Shown here: in pieces, positions 9,154-17,582 of the stretch | Layout: each line of letters opens with the position of its first letter | Numbering within the stretch: the first letter of the stretch is position 1 | DNA from: Microbulbifer okhotskensis | GTDB lineage: Bacteria; Pseudomonadota; Gammaproteobacteria; Pseudomonadales; Cellvibrionaceae | Assembly: GCF_023895975.1 (NCBI RefSeq) | Contig: NZ_JALBWM010000020.1 | Span: forward strand, 1-56,183 | Direction: 5' to 3' | DNA: 56,183 nt | Made by a program: the position numbers and the translations under genes | Notes under the pieces: model-generated | The model's database searches: none | Seen by the model: only the letters and a program-made list of their open reading frames with translations | What the model was told of the DNA's origin: nothing

Positions 9154-9765
9154 TTAAGCCTTGAAACTGGGACGTTCTTTGAGTTGTTCGCGCCACCTGG
9201 TCAGGTGGGGGTGATTTTCAGTACTTGGGCGTAAATTTTGCACCTTCCCAAAATCCAGGCTACAAACCATGCTGATGTCAGCAACTGAAAAATAATCGCC
9301 TACTAAGTACTGGTGATCAGAAAAGTGGTTATTCAATGTGTCCATAAATTTAAGTGCACGTTTGCCCGAGTCTTCGCCAAAATCTGGGTAGACATTCATG
9401 CGGTCTTTGAAGAAGCCAGATACATGCTGAAAGCACATCCCGACGGGAAACATCAGGTTGAAATCCGCGCGACGATTCCACATTTCCACCTGCGCTTTCT
9501 CTTTTGCATCGCGCCCAAAGAGGGGGGGCTCAGGATGTAGTTCTTCAAAATATCGCTGAATAGCCACAGATTCAGCAATATAAGTACCATCATCTAATTC
9601 CAGTACCGGTACTTTCTTGTTGATATCTTTGCTGCGAAAGTCAGGGCTAAGGTTCTCGCCCTTGGTGATATCTACTCCCACATAATCCGCGTCGATACCC
9701 TTTTCTACCATATACATGCGAACACGGCGACAGTTGGGTGCTGTTGCAAATTCATAGATTTTCAT
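9154..9765 (-). CDS. Glutathione S-transferase family protein
   Basis: A soluble 203-residue GST. The N-terminal thioredoxin fold begins MKIYEFATAPNCRRVRMYM, with a Ser/Asn/Cys-type start of helix 1 (APNC) in the activating position. It has the family cis-proline segment KVPVLELDDG and the gamma-glutamyl-binding ESVAIQRYFEE. The all-alpha C-terminal domain carries the folding motif in YFSVADISM. GSTs conjugate glutathione to electrophiles or reduce disulfides and peroxides; the substrate here is not predictable. The ATG at 9765 follows a GAGAGGAAG ribosome site. It stands alone, divergent from the amidohydrolase. Confidence 0.9.
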   Translation of the reverse strand: MKIYEFATAPNCRRVRMYMVEKGIDADYVGVDITKGENLSPDFRSKDINKKVPVLELDDGTYIAESVAIQRYFEELHPEPPLFGRDAKEKAQVEMWNRRADFNLMFPVGMCFQHVSGFFKDRMNVYPDFGEDSGKRALKFMDTLNNHFSDHQYLVGDYFSVADISMVCSLDFGKVQNLRPSTENHPHLTRWREQLKERPSFKA

Positions 9766-9855
9766 TGGGACTTCCTCTCACCTGAGTAATTGCGTAGATT
9801 GTGCGATCTCCGTTAAGGACGCTATGAATCTAAAAGAGATCTACAGGGGACGACA

Positions 9856-11220
9856 ATGACAACAAAGACCAACCAAAGCTACTTTGTCAACCGCGTTGCT
9901 GCCGTGGCTTTGTCTATATTTACCGGGGTTTTTAGTTTGCAGGCTGGGGCTGAGAGTATTGCAATATACGCCGGTAAGCTATTTGACAGTAGTAATGGAA
10001 AATTATTGGAAAACCGTACCGTTCATATTATCGATGGACGCGTTGATTCGGTACAAAAAGGGTTTGCCAAGCGCGATCGGGAAAAACTGGTGGATTTGCG
10101 CGAATACACGGTTCTACCGGGTTTAATGGATATGCACAGCCATCTCACTTACGAATTTGGTCCGCAAGCCTATATGGAGTCCTACACTTGGAACCCTGCA
10201 GATTTCACCTTGCGGGGTGTAGATGCGGCGCAGCGCACCCTGCAAGCGGGGTTTACCACTATTCGTAATCTTGGCGATCACGACAATGTGACGGTAAGCT
10301 TGCGCCGGGGAATCAATTCAGGGCTGATTGATGGGCCGCGTATTTATACGGCGGGTAAATCCATTGCCACGACTGGTGGCCATGCCGACCCGACGAATGG
10401 GCGTCGATATGACTTGGTGGGGGATCAGGGTCCGGTAGATGGTGTAATTGATGGACCTATCAGTGCGCGCAAGGCGATCCGCCAGCGCTACAAAGATGGG
10501 GCCGACCTGATCAAGATTACCGCTACCGGTGGTGTACTCAGTGAAGCCAAGAGTGGCCAAAATCCCCAATTTATGCAAGATGAGCTAGAGGCCATTGTGG
10601 AGGCGGCGCGGGATTATGGCTTTACCGTGGCGGTGCATGCCCATGGCAAAGAGGGAATGATCCGTGCGATTCGCGCTGGGGTTGACTCCATTGAACATGG
10701 CACTTACATGGATGATGAGGTAATGGACCTGATGCGCCGCAAAAACGTATGGTTTGTACCCACGTTAATGGCAGGGGAGTGGGTAACAGAAAAGTCGGCG
10801 ATTGAGGGCTTCCTCCCTGAACTGGTACGACCCAAGGCTGCTGTTATGGGTCCCTTGATGCAGGACACTTTTTCCCGCGCTTATAAGCGAGGCGTAAAAA
10901 TTGCTTTTGGGACAGATACCGGCGTCACTCGCCATGGAAACAATGCCCGTGAATTTTTGCTGATGGTTCAAGGGGGGATGAGCCCAGCCGATGCACTACG
11001 CTCAGCTACTTGGAATGCGGCACAACTGTTACAGGTGCAGGATCAACTTGGCAGCATCAGTGAAGGCAAAAAGGCAGATATTATCGCCGTTGCAGGAAAC
11101 CCTCTGGAAGATATTTCTGAAATGCAGCGAGTGCTCTTTGTGATGAAAGACGGGGTTGTTTATAAGGAGCCCAGCGAGTTGCCTGCGGATATTTTTATCG
11201 AAGAGGGCGCAAACGGTTAA
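9856..11220 (+). CDS. Secreted metal-dependent amidohydrolase
   Basis: A periplasmic amidohydrolase of the imidazolonepropionase / Xaa-Pro and Xaa-Arg carboxypeptidase type (subtype III-like TIM barrel). A signal peptide covers residues 1-32 (hydrophobic VAAVALSIFTGVFSLQAGA). The metal ligands are H94 and H96 (MDMHSHL), bridging K220 (DLIKITATGG), H261 (VAVHAHG), H281 (SIEHGT) and D354 (FGTDTG). Residues 402-450 form the beta-sandwich cap (GKKADIIAVAGNP). Relatives hydrolyse N-acyl amino acids or C-terminal dipeptide bonds, which suits the peptide-scavenging theme of this region. Exact substrate unknown. It follows its start with a short leader and ends in a shared hairpin. Confidence 0.88.
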   Translation: MTTKTNQSYFVNRVAAVALSIFTGVFSLQAGAESIAIYAGKLFDSSNGKLLENRTVHIIDGRVDSVQKGFAKRDREKLVDLREYTVLPGLMDMHSHLTYEFGPQAYMESYTWNPADFTLRGVDAAQRTLQAGFTTIRNLGDHDNVTVSLRRGINSGLIDGPRIYTAGKSIATTGGHADPTNGRRYDLVGDQGPVDGVIDGPISARKAIRQRYKDGADLIKITATGGVLSEAKSGQNPQFMQDELEAIVEAARDYGFTVAVHAHGKEGMIRAIRAGVDSIEHGTYMDDEVMDLMRRKNVWFVPTLMAGEWVTEKSAIEGFLPELVRPKAAVMGPLMQDTFSRAYKRGVKIAFGTDTGVTRHGNNAREFLLMVQGGMSPADALRSATWNAAQLLQVQDQLGSISEGKKADIIAVAGNPLEDISEMQRVLFVMKDGVVYKEPSELPADIFIEEGANG

Positions 11221-11243
11221 TTTGGCGTTTGTTTTTCTATAGG

Positions 11244-11278
11244 CAGAGGCAGTGACAAAATAAGTATCACTGCCTCTG
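11244..11278. terminator. Bidirectional hairpin between convergent genes
   Basis: CAGAGGCAGTGA and TCACTGCCTCTG pair perfectly over 12 bases with an 11-base loop. It sits between the convergent amidohydrolase and SIMPL genes. Neither side has a U-tract, so efficiency as an intrinsic terminator is uncertain. Confidence 0.6.
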
Positions 11279-11318
11279 ATAGAAGGCTGCTAAGCCTTCC
11301 CTAAATCAGTTTCTCAGA

Positions 11319-12035
11319 TCAATCTTCCAGCTCGTAGACCAGGTTCAGGTTTACAGAGAGAGTAGTTTCTCCCGGTGCGATAGGAGTCGATGCATTGTCT
11401 TTCATTGTGGCCATTTCGGCGCGGGCACTGTACATAGGGCGGGGCATACCCCCATTGCCATTTTCGGATATGCTGACAATTCGGCGAACTTTGGTACCCA
11501 GGGCTTTTGCGTAGATATCTGCCCGCTCCTGCGCGTCTTGCAGGGCTTTTTCACGAGCTTTGGCCTGAACCGGGCCGAGCTCTCCAATCTCAAAGCTAGG
11601 GCCGTTAATCCGGTTGGCTCCGGCAGCCGTTAAATTGTCCAGGACCTTGCCGAGCTCATCGAGTTTACGGACCTTTACACGGACGGTATTTCGGGCTGTG
11701 TAACCGGTAATGACCGGTTTCTTATTTTGTTGATGTTGATAGCGTGGAGACAGGCTGACGCCGCTGGTTTGAATATCCTTCTTGGCAATCCCTGATTTCT
11801 TAATCGCAGCCATCAAGGATTCCATCTGGTTGGCGTTATCGCGCATTGCCTGCTTGCTGTCTTCAGACTCTGTCACCACGCCAACAGAAATACTTGCAAT
11901 ATCGGGCACCTGGCTCGCTTCGCCATGGGCGGCAATGGACACCATGGTTCCCCGTGCATCGGGTGCATGGTCACTGCCGCAAGCAGCAGCGACTAGGGAG
12001 AGGAGCGAGATAACCGAGATTTTTACTGCCTTCAT
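11319..12035 (-). CDS. SIMPL domain (DUF541) lipoprotein
   Basis: A 238-residue envelope protein of unknown biochemical function. The signal peptide ends LVAAAC, a lipobox with C19, so it should be lipid-anchored. Residues 30-235 form the SIMPL/DUF541 domain: the start VSIAAHGEASQVPDIASI is typical, followed by YTARNTVRVKV and the helix QAKAREKALQDAQERADIYA. Family members have been linked to oxidative or envelope stress, but no activity is agreed. The C-terminal end (TTLSVNLNLVYEL) is complete. It is convergent with the amidohydrolase and downstream of the PLP enzyme on the same strand, with a 206-base gap, so it is probably separately transcribed. Confidence 0.9.
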   Translation of the reverse strand: MKAVKISVISLLSLVAAACGSDHAPDARGTMVSIAAHGEASQVPDIASISVGVVTESEDSKQAMRDNANQMESLMAAIKKSGIAKKDIQTSGVSLSPRYQHQQNKKPVITGYTARNTVRVKVRKLDELGKVLDNLTAAGANRINGPSFEIGELGPVQAKAREKALQDAQERADIYAKALGTKVRRIVSISENGNGGMPRPMYSARAEMATMKDNASTPIAPGETTLSVNLNLVYELED

Positions 12036-12127
12036 AAATTTTCCTTATCGCTGGGGGCTTAATATCGCAACAAAATAGGCGCCATCATCTTAATGGTACA
12101 ATCCTGAACCGCAGCTGAGCCGGTTTG

Positions 12128-12149
12128 AGGGCTGTGAATTAACAGCCCT
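12128..12149 (-). terminator. Hairpin downstream of the PLP enzyme gene
   Basis: AGGGCTGT and ACAGCCCT form a perfect 8-bp stem with a six-base loop about 90 bases after the PLP gene's stop on the minus strand. There is no U-tract, so this is only a possible terminator. Confidence 0.35.
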
Positions 12150-12241
12150 ACTGATTATGTGGGTGTTACGGTGAGGGCGAGAGTATTACTCTTCCCTATG
12201 ATTATTCCGAAAGCTACCCTGTTTAGTGCTGTATTACCACT

Positions 12242-13408
12242 TTAAGAGCTGAATACCTGCTGGTAAGTTTCATTCTCATCGTGATAGATGGCGAAGCCAA
12301 GCCTGAGGTACTGTTGTCTGCGATCACAGAGTACTGCTCGGGCTTTAAGCGCTTCCTGGATTCGCTGTGATAGTTCAGGTTGTGAGCAATCAAAGGTAAA
12401 AAAGTGGCCATGCCCATACTCTAAATCATGGCAGACCAAGTTGTTGCGGTTCAAAACTGGATGGTTTGATTTATCCATACTCTGAAGGAATCTGGTTTGT
12501 GCTCTGAGGATATAGCGATGTATTTTATCTATGGTTATACCTTCTCGGGCAAACAGGTCAAAAATTGCCAGAGCTTTATACAGGGTTGAATAATCCATGG
12601 TAGCCCCGGCAAATCGCAGCCAGTTATTGCTATAACTGACTTCGTCTGAGCGGTTTTCCAGTTCTGCCATTTCTGCAAACCAGCCTGTGTTGAGCGGCCT
12701 CAGTGGGCAGTCTGCGGGGATGCTCATAAAGCACAAGCCTTCTCCTGCACCAAAATATTTGTATGATCCAGCAGTAAAAAATATTTTGTTTGCCACTGCA
12801 GCCAAGTCGATGGGGCGAGCAAAGTATCCGTGATAGCCATCGATTACAAACTGGGTTGTCTTTGGCTTCTGCTCCGCGATTTCCAGTAAGCGCGGAAACA
12901 CCACTCCAGAATCGAAAAAGACCAAGCTGGCGTAAGCCAGTTGATACTGGTTCCTGTGAAGTTCGGTTTCGAAGCGCTCTGCCAGAGTGGCATAGGGTTC
13001 TCTGGGGATTCTCGTGACTTTCACCTGAGGGATTTCTTCGAGTCTTTGCAGTTGACGGGTAAAACTGTAGAACTCTCCGTCAGTAGTCAGAATATGTAGG
13101 GGCTGGCTCGGATCGAAGGCACTGATGAGCCGGTACACTAATTCATGGGTGTTTGGCGCTATCGCGATCAAATCGGCGCTGGGCAGATTCAAGCTTTTCG
13201 CAACGGCTGCTTGCCATGAGGGGATTTTCTCTTCAAAAATTGGTCCCCACTTTTCATCGGCCAGTAGGGATGCGTCGCGCCAATATTGTTGTACTGCATC
13301 CAGAGTTACGTCCGGCCAGTAATGGTGGGAGTGGCAGGCCATATGCAGCATGGAAGAAGGGCTGCCGCTAGGGGCTTGAAGAAACTCGCTATAGAATTTT
13401 TTATACAT
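12242..13408 (-). CDS. Kynureninase-like aminotransferase class V family enzyme
   Basis: A 388-residue fold-type I PLP enzyme. The Schiff-base lysine is K217 in FTAGSYKYFG, preceded by D190 and H193 in FVIDGYHGYF, the PLP-pyridine contact region. The N-terminal LHMACHSHHYWPD and the overall layout resemble kynureninase, but the match is not close enough for me to call kynurenine hydrolase activity, and no other tryptophan-degradation genes are nearby. A desulfurase or transaminase role is also possible. The start ATG (13406-13408) is well placed and the gene is divergent from gloA, sharing a 75-base promoter gap. Confidence 0.8.
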   Translation of the reverse strand: MYKKFYSEFLQAPSGSPSSMLHMACHSHHYWPDVTLDAVQQYWRDASLLADEKWGPIFEEKIPSWQAAVAKSLNLPSADLIAIAPNTHELVYRLISAFDPSQPLHILTTDGEFYSFTRQLQRLEEIPQVKVTRIPREPYATLAERFETELHRNQYQLAYASLVFFDSGVVFPRLLEIAEQKPKTTQFVIDGYHGYFARPIDLAAVANKIFFTAGSYKYFGAGEGLCFMSIPADCPLRPLNTGWFAEMAELENRSDEVSYSNNWLRFAGATMDYSTLYKALAIFDLFAREGITIDKIHRYILRAQTRFLQSMDKSNHPVLNRNNLVCHDLEYGHGHFFTFDCSQPELSQRIQEALKARAVLCDRRQQYLRLGFAIYHDENETYQQVFSS

Positions 13409-13483
13409 TTGCGTTTAGCTAAGTGAAGCTGAATTATTAGTTATGAGCCGATTGTAGAGCTTGGCAACAAGAAGGAGTAGAGG

Positions 13484-13924
13484 GTGAAGTACTTACACAC
13501 TATGGTTCGAGTGTCGAATCTGGATGAATCTCTGGCGTTTTACTGTGAAAAGTTGGGTCTGCAAGTCGTTACCCGAAAAGATTACGATAAGGGTCGCTTT
13601 ACTTTAGTGTACCTGGCGGCTCCTGAGGATGTTAACGCGGCCCGTGAGAGCAAGGCCCCAACTTTGGAGCTTACGTACAATTGGGACCCTGAGAGCTACA
13701 GTGGCGGACGAAATTTTGGCCACCTGGCTTACCGAGTCAATGATATTTATGCGACTTGTCAGCGACTGATGGATGGGGGAGTTACGGTTAACAGGCCGCC
13801 CAGGGATGGCCATATGGCATTTCTGCGCTCCCCCGATGGGATTTCCATTGAGTTATTGCAAAGTGGCGAGCCCTTGCCCCAACAAGAGCCCTGGTTGTCG
13901 ATGGAGAATCAGGGCGAGTGGTAG
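13484..13924 (+). CDS. gloA: Lactoylglutathione lyase (glyoxalase I)
   Basis: It isomerises the methylglyoxal-glutathione hemithioacetal to S-lactoylglutathione, detoxifying methylglyoxal in the cytosol. The 146 residues hold two beta-alpha-beta-beta-beta repeats. The metal ligands match the E. coli pattern: H5 (YLHTMVRV), E62 (TLELTYN), H80 (FGHLAYRV) and E123 (SIELLQ). The start is GTG at 13484, chosen because AAGGAG lies at the right distance and the next residues are the invariant KYLHTM. The patatin gene follows after 41 bases on the same strand, so the two may be co-transcribed. Confidence 0.94.
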   Translation: MKYLHTMVRVSNLDESLAFYCEKLGLQVVTRKDYDKGRFTLVYLAAPEDVNAARESKAPTLELTYNWDPESYSGGRNFGHLAYRVNDIYATCQRLMDGGVTVNRPPRDGHMAFLRSPDGISIELLQSGEPLPQQEPWLSMENQGEW

Positions 13925-13965
13925 GTGAGGTATGGGGTTGGATAGCCAAATAACAGAGAAAATGA

Positions 13966-15069
13966 GTGAAAAGTACTAGTTGTATTTTACTGGCCGGAGC
14001 AACTGCGGCCCGTCGTATACGTGAGCAGGGTCTTGACCAAAAACAATTTTCCACCCTCGTAGGCGCCTCGGGCGGCCCGAAATGGTTGGCGATCAGCCAG
14101 CTGGATCGAGTTTTGATGGGCGAGTTTTTTAAGGGCCGGAATTCACCGATTGCGACCCTGGGGTCCTCTATCGGCAGTTTTCGCAATATGTGTTACGCGA
14201 TGGCGAATCCGTTGGCAGCGCTTGAGCGGTTGGAAGGTCACTATATCCAGCAGAGTTATTCTGTAAAACCTGCCCCAGAGGAAATTACGGCTGGCGGTCG
14301 GAAAATGTTACTGGAGGTTCTTGGCCGGGGAGGCGCCCGAGAGGTGGTGGAGAATCCCGTCTGGCACAGCCACTTTGTGACTGTCAGGGGAAGGGGACCT
14401 CTCGCCAGTGAAAAGCGTGCGTTATTGGCCCCGGCACTCTTTGCTTCTGCCATAGCAAATGTGGTTTCTCGCAACAGTTTGAGTGCTTTTTGGGAGAGGG
14501 TGGTATTTCACACGCAAAATACGGGAGGTATTCAGTTTCAAAATCTGAGTACCATCAATATCCCGCTGACTGAAAAAAATACCAGTGCTGCTGTGTTGGC
14601 CAGCGGTTGTATTCCGCTGGTGATGGCGGGAGTGCAAACCCCATTGGGAGCGCCCGAGGGCAACTATCGCGATGGTGGAATTACCGATTACCACTTCGAT
14701 CTGCGTTTCCGTCACCCGGAAGGGTTGGTGCTCTATCCTCACTTTTTCCCATATATGGTGCCGGGCTGGTTCGATAAAGGGTTATCTTGGAGGCGAGTAC
14801 GTGGTGATGCAATGCGGTCCACACTGGTAGTGGCTCCATCCCCCAAATTTGTTGCCTCTTTACCATTTGGAAAGATCCCCGATCGCAATGACTTCTACAC
14901 ACTGGACCAGGAGGAGCGTTTGAAATACTGGGGGCAGGTGGTGGACCTCAGTCGACGAGTAGCAGATGACTTTTATGAGATTTGGCAAAGTGGTCGCGCG
15001 GCAGATTATGTAATAGAGGTAGGTGCCGATGATATCCCCCACAAGCTGGAGCAGGTTAGGGCCACATAA
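13966..15069 (+). CDS. Patatin-like phospholipase family protein
   Basis: A predicted serine acylhydrolase of 367 residues without signal peptide or membrane segment. The patatin catalytic elements are all present: an oxyanion-type glycine-rich loop (VGASGGPKW, 33-40), the nucleophile S68 in GSSIG (66-70), and the dyad aspartate D236 in YRDGG. Substrates could be phospholipids or other acyl esters. The frame requires a GTG start at 13966, since the ATG four bases upstream runs into a stop. It ends two bases before the GntR-family gene, so the two are almost certainly co-transcribed. That suggests a link to the polyamine regulator, though the functional reason is not clear. Confidence 0.85.
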   Translation: MKSTSCILLAGATAARRIREQGLDQKQFSTLVGASGGPKWLAISQLDRVLMGEFFKGRNSPIATLGSSIGSFRNMCYAMANPLAALERLEGHYIQQSYSVKPAPEEITAGGRKMLLEVLGRGGAREVVENPVWHSHFVTVRGRGPLASEKRALLAPALFASAIANVVSRNSLSAFWERVVFHTQNTGGIQFQNLSTINIPLTEKNTSAAVLASGCIPLVMAGVQTPLGAPEGNYRDGGITDYHFDLRFRHPEGLVLYPHFFPYMVPGWFDKGLSWRRVRGDAMRSTLVVAPSPKFVASLPFGKIPDRNDFYTLDQEERLKYWGQVVDLSRRVADDFYEIWQSGRAADYVIEVGADDIPHKLEQVRAT

Positions 15070-15071
15070 AC

Positions 15072-15737
15072 ATGGTACAGGAATTTAATAGTCCTCAGGA
15101 AGAGTATCGTACGACTCAGGAGCGGGTCTATTTTCAGGTCCGCGATGCCATTTTACGGGGGAAATTTTTGCCCGGTAGGGCGATTACCATTCGAGGCTTG
15201 GCTGCGGAACTCGATTGCAGTCCTATGCCGGTGCGAGAGGCATTGCGAAGGCTGACATCTGAGCGGGCATTGGAGTTGTCGGATACCCGGCGGGTCAAGG
15301 TGCCGACAATGACACCGGAAAAACTGACGGAAATCTGCGCCGCTCGGGTTGCCTTGGAGTGTCAAGCAGCGGAGCAGGCACTGCCGCTGGTGAATGAGGT
15401 TGAGCTTGAGAAGCTGCGGCAGTTGGATGAACGGGTTACGTCGGCGCTGGAGCAGAAAGATATTGAGCAATATGTAACGGCTAACCTCGAGTTTCATTTC
15501 ACCCTGTATCGACTCGGCCAGCCCCACATTATCCTGTCTTTGATCGAGAGCTTATGGCTGCAAACCGCCCCGCTTCAACACCTGGTGTTTCAGCGCTTTG
15601 GTGTGCAGGAGTTACCCGATCGCCATCAGGACCTTCTCGCAGCGATTGGCAGTAAGGACGTCGAGCAAGTACGCAAGGCGATTCAGCAAGATATTGAAGA
15701 AGGGCTTGGTTCCATCTCCGCTGAAGAGCTGTTGTAA
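15072..15737 (+). CDS. GntR family transcriptional regulator, FadR/FCD subfamily
   Basis: A 221-residue one-domain sensor-repressor. The winged helix-turn-helix is at 18-80 (recognition region RGLAAELDCSPMPVREALRRL). The C-terminal all-helical FCD effector domain covers about 90-215, including EFHFTLYRLG and the late HQDLLAAI segment with metal-binding histidine. It follows the patatin gene by two bases. The next genes on the same strand are the polyamine aminotransferase and ligase, whose promoter region contains a 30-bp palindrome (15959-15988). I infer that this protein binds there and responds to a polyamine-derived or carboxylate ligand. Confidence 0.9.
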   Translation: MVQEFNSPQEEYRTTQERVYFQVRDAILRGKFLPGRAITIRGLAAELDCSPMPVREALRRLTSERALELSDTRRVKVPTMTPEKLTEICAARVALECQAAEQALPLVNEVELEKLRQLDERVTSALEQKDIEQYVTANLEFHFTLYRLGQPHIILSLIESLWLQTAPLQHLVFQRFGVQELPDRHQDLLAAIGSKDVEQVRKAIQQDIEEGLGSISAEELL

Positions 15738-16118
15738 CTTGCGGTTGAAAAGGTCTTCGGTGGTTCTTTCAGCTTGGATTTGTGACTTGTGGTGGTAAAT
15801 CCTCCATGACAAATCACAGACTTATCTGCCCGTCCCTGGAGCCCCCTCAACCTTGACTGTTCAGTCCTGAATTTTGCAGTTTATATCCCTCCCGAGTTCT
15901 ATCTGCCGACTTTATGTTTCGGGCAGGGGCAGATAGATCTTGCACTTCTGTCTATCGCACCACTAAAATGTGATCACAAATTAGTGGTAACGATTTGGCC
16001 TGTGGTGCCCGTTTAACGGGCTCTGTAAGGCCGGTGACAGATTGGTGAGACCTCCTTTGCCGGATTTTGCTGGCGTAAGTGGTAGTAAAGGTCTCAAGGT
16101 GAAAGCCAGGAGAGAAAT
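15738..16118. other. 381-base regulatory region upstream of the polyamine genes
   Basis: No gene is visible. The region holds a candidate promoter, with -35-like TTGCAC at 15940-15945, an 18-base spacer and -10-like TAAAAT at 15964-15969. The long palindrome (15959-15988) covers that -10. The leader contains an 8-bp inverted pair, TGAGACCT (16046-16053) with AGGTCTCA (16089-16096), that could fold in the mRNA before the ribosome site AGGAGAG. Confidence 0.6.
15959..15988. promoter_or_regulatory. 30-bp near-perfect palindrome, probable GntR operator
   Basis: The core TGTGATCACA is a perfect 10-bp palindrome. It is flanked by outer arms ACCACTAA and TTAGTGGT, also perfect; 26 of 30 positions are self-complementary. 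It overlaps the best -10 candidate for the aminotransferase gene, so bound protein would block transcription. The regulator encoded just upstream (15072-15737) is the natural ligand. A CRP site is unlikely because CRP needs six bases between TGTGA and TCACA. Confidence 0.75.
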
Positions 16119-17468
16119 ATGAACAAGACTGAGCTACAGCAACACGACCGCGAGCACCTGTTGCACCCTTTTACCGATTTCCAGGATTTGGGGCAGCAGG
16201 GAACCCGGGTGATTACCAGTGCTGAGGGCGCTTACATCACCGATATCGATGGCAATAGATTGCTCGACGGAATGTCGGGTCTCTGGTGTTGTAATCTGGG
16301 TTATAGCCGTAAAGAGATCAGTAATGCGATCTATGAGCAGTTGAACACCCTACCTTTCTACAACAGCTTCTTTCAGTGCACCACCGTACCCTCTATCGAA
16401 TTGGCTGATGTCCTTGCGGAAGTGACCCCGGCACACATGAATAATGTGTTCTTCACCGGCTCAGGTTCTGAGGCAAATGATACTAACCTCCGCTTGATCC
16501 GCCGTTTCTGGGATCTTCAGGAAAAACCTGAAAAGCGTATCGTTATTTCTCGCATGAACGGCTACCACGGCTCCACTATTGCGGGTGCCAGTTTGGGCGG
16601 CATGAATGGCATGCACAAGCAGTTCCAGCCGCTCGACTACATTGAGTATGTGCAGCAACCCTACTGGTTTGGAGAGGGGGGCGATCTGTCCCCGGAAGAA
16701 TTCGGAATCCAGGCGGCGCGTAGCCTGGACGAAAAAATCCAGGAATTGGGCCCGGAAAAAGTGGCCGCCTTTATCGCAGAGCCAATTCAGGGCGCTGGTG
16801 GTGTCATTATTCCACCGGAAACCTACTGGCCGGAAGTGAAGAAAGTATTGGACCAGTACGACATTTTGTTAGTGATGGATGAAGTGATCTTCGGCTTTGG
16901 TCGTACTGGTGAGTGGTTTGGGTCTGATTATTACGGCCTAAAGCCCGACCTGATGACTTTCGCCAAAGCAGTCACCAACGGTTATTTCCCGCTCGGCGGC
17001 ACCATGGTGAGCGATCGTGTCGCTGAGGTGATCAAGACCAAGGGCGGTGAATTTACCCACGGCTACACCTACTCGGCTCATCCTGCGGCTTGTATGGCCG
17101 GTTTGGTGACTATCAATATTTTGCGCAATGAGAAGATTATCGAAAATGTGCGTGATGTGACCGGCCCCTACCTGGCCAAACGCTGGGCCGAACTGGCGGA
17201 GCATCCGATAGTCGGTGAAACTCGCAGTCTCGGTATGGTTGGTGCGCTGGAGCTGGTGAAAGATAAGGCCAGTCGTGCGCGATTCGATGATAACTGCACC
17301 GCTGGTGGTGTTTGCCGTGATCTGAGCAATAAGCACGGCCTGGTAATGCGTGCGGTTGGGGATGCGATGGTTATTGCGCCGCCGCTTATTATGACCACTG
17401 AACAGGTGGATGAATTAGTGGAAAAGGCGCATCGCGCGCTGGACGACACGGCCAAAGCGCTGGCGTAA
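16119..17468 (+). CDS. Class III aminotransferase, probable putrescine-pyruvate aminotransferase (SpuC-like)
   Basis: A 449-residue PLP-dependent omega-aminotransferase. The fold is complete: GSEAND near 116 for phosphate binding, D254 in LVMDEVIFGFGRTG for the pyridine nitrogen, and K283 in TFAKAVTNGY for the Schiff base. The N-terminal HLLHPFTDFQDL and LDGMSGLWCCNLGY are characteristic of the putrescine/spermidine aminotransferase group related to Pseudomonas SpuC. Such enzymes pass the amino group of putrescine or related amines to pyruvate. The glutamylpolyamine synthetase-like gene follows on the same strand, which supports polyamine use. Exact amine specificity is inference. ATG at 16119 follows AGGAGAG. 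Confidence 0.87.
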   Translation: MNKTELQQHDREHLLHPFTDFQDLGQQGTRVITSAEGAYITDIDGNRLLDGMSGLWCCNLGYSRKEISNAIYEQLNTLPFYNSFFQCTTVPSIELADVLAEVTPAHMNNVFFTGSGSEANDTNLRLIRRFWDLQEKPEKRIVISRMNGYHGSTIAGASLGGMNGMHKQFQPLDYIEYVQQPYWFGEGGDLSPEEFGIQAARSLDEKIQELGPEKVAAFIAEPIQGAGGVIIPPETYWPEVKKVLDQYDILLVMDEVIFGFGRTGEWFGSDYYGLKPDLMTFAKAVTNGYFPLGGTMVSDRVAEVIKTKGGEFTHGYTYSAHPAACMAGLVTINILRNEKIIENVRDVTGPYLAKRWAELAEHPIVGETRSLGMVGALELVKDKASRARFDDNCTAGGVCRDLSNKHGLVMRAVGDAMVIAPPLIMTTEQVDELVEKAHRALDDTAKALA

Positions 17469-17582
17469 CATAGCGGCACTGCACTCTGTAAGAGAGATGG
17501 CTCGATATGAGTCCCCTCCCGATGAATGGGGAAGGGATGTCGGGTCGTCTTTGCGGTTTGATTGGATCACCTCAGGCACCTT

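Noticed and set aside
15965..15983. CRP (cAMP receptor protein) site in TGTGATCACA
   Set aside because: CRP needs TGTGA and TCACA six bases apart; here they are fused. The wider palindrome fits a GntR-type operator better.
17562..17582. TTG start of the glutamylpolyamine synthetase-like gene
   Set aside because: No ribosome site; ATG 17583 is more likely.
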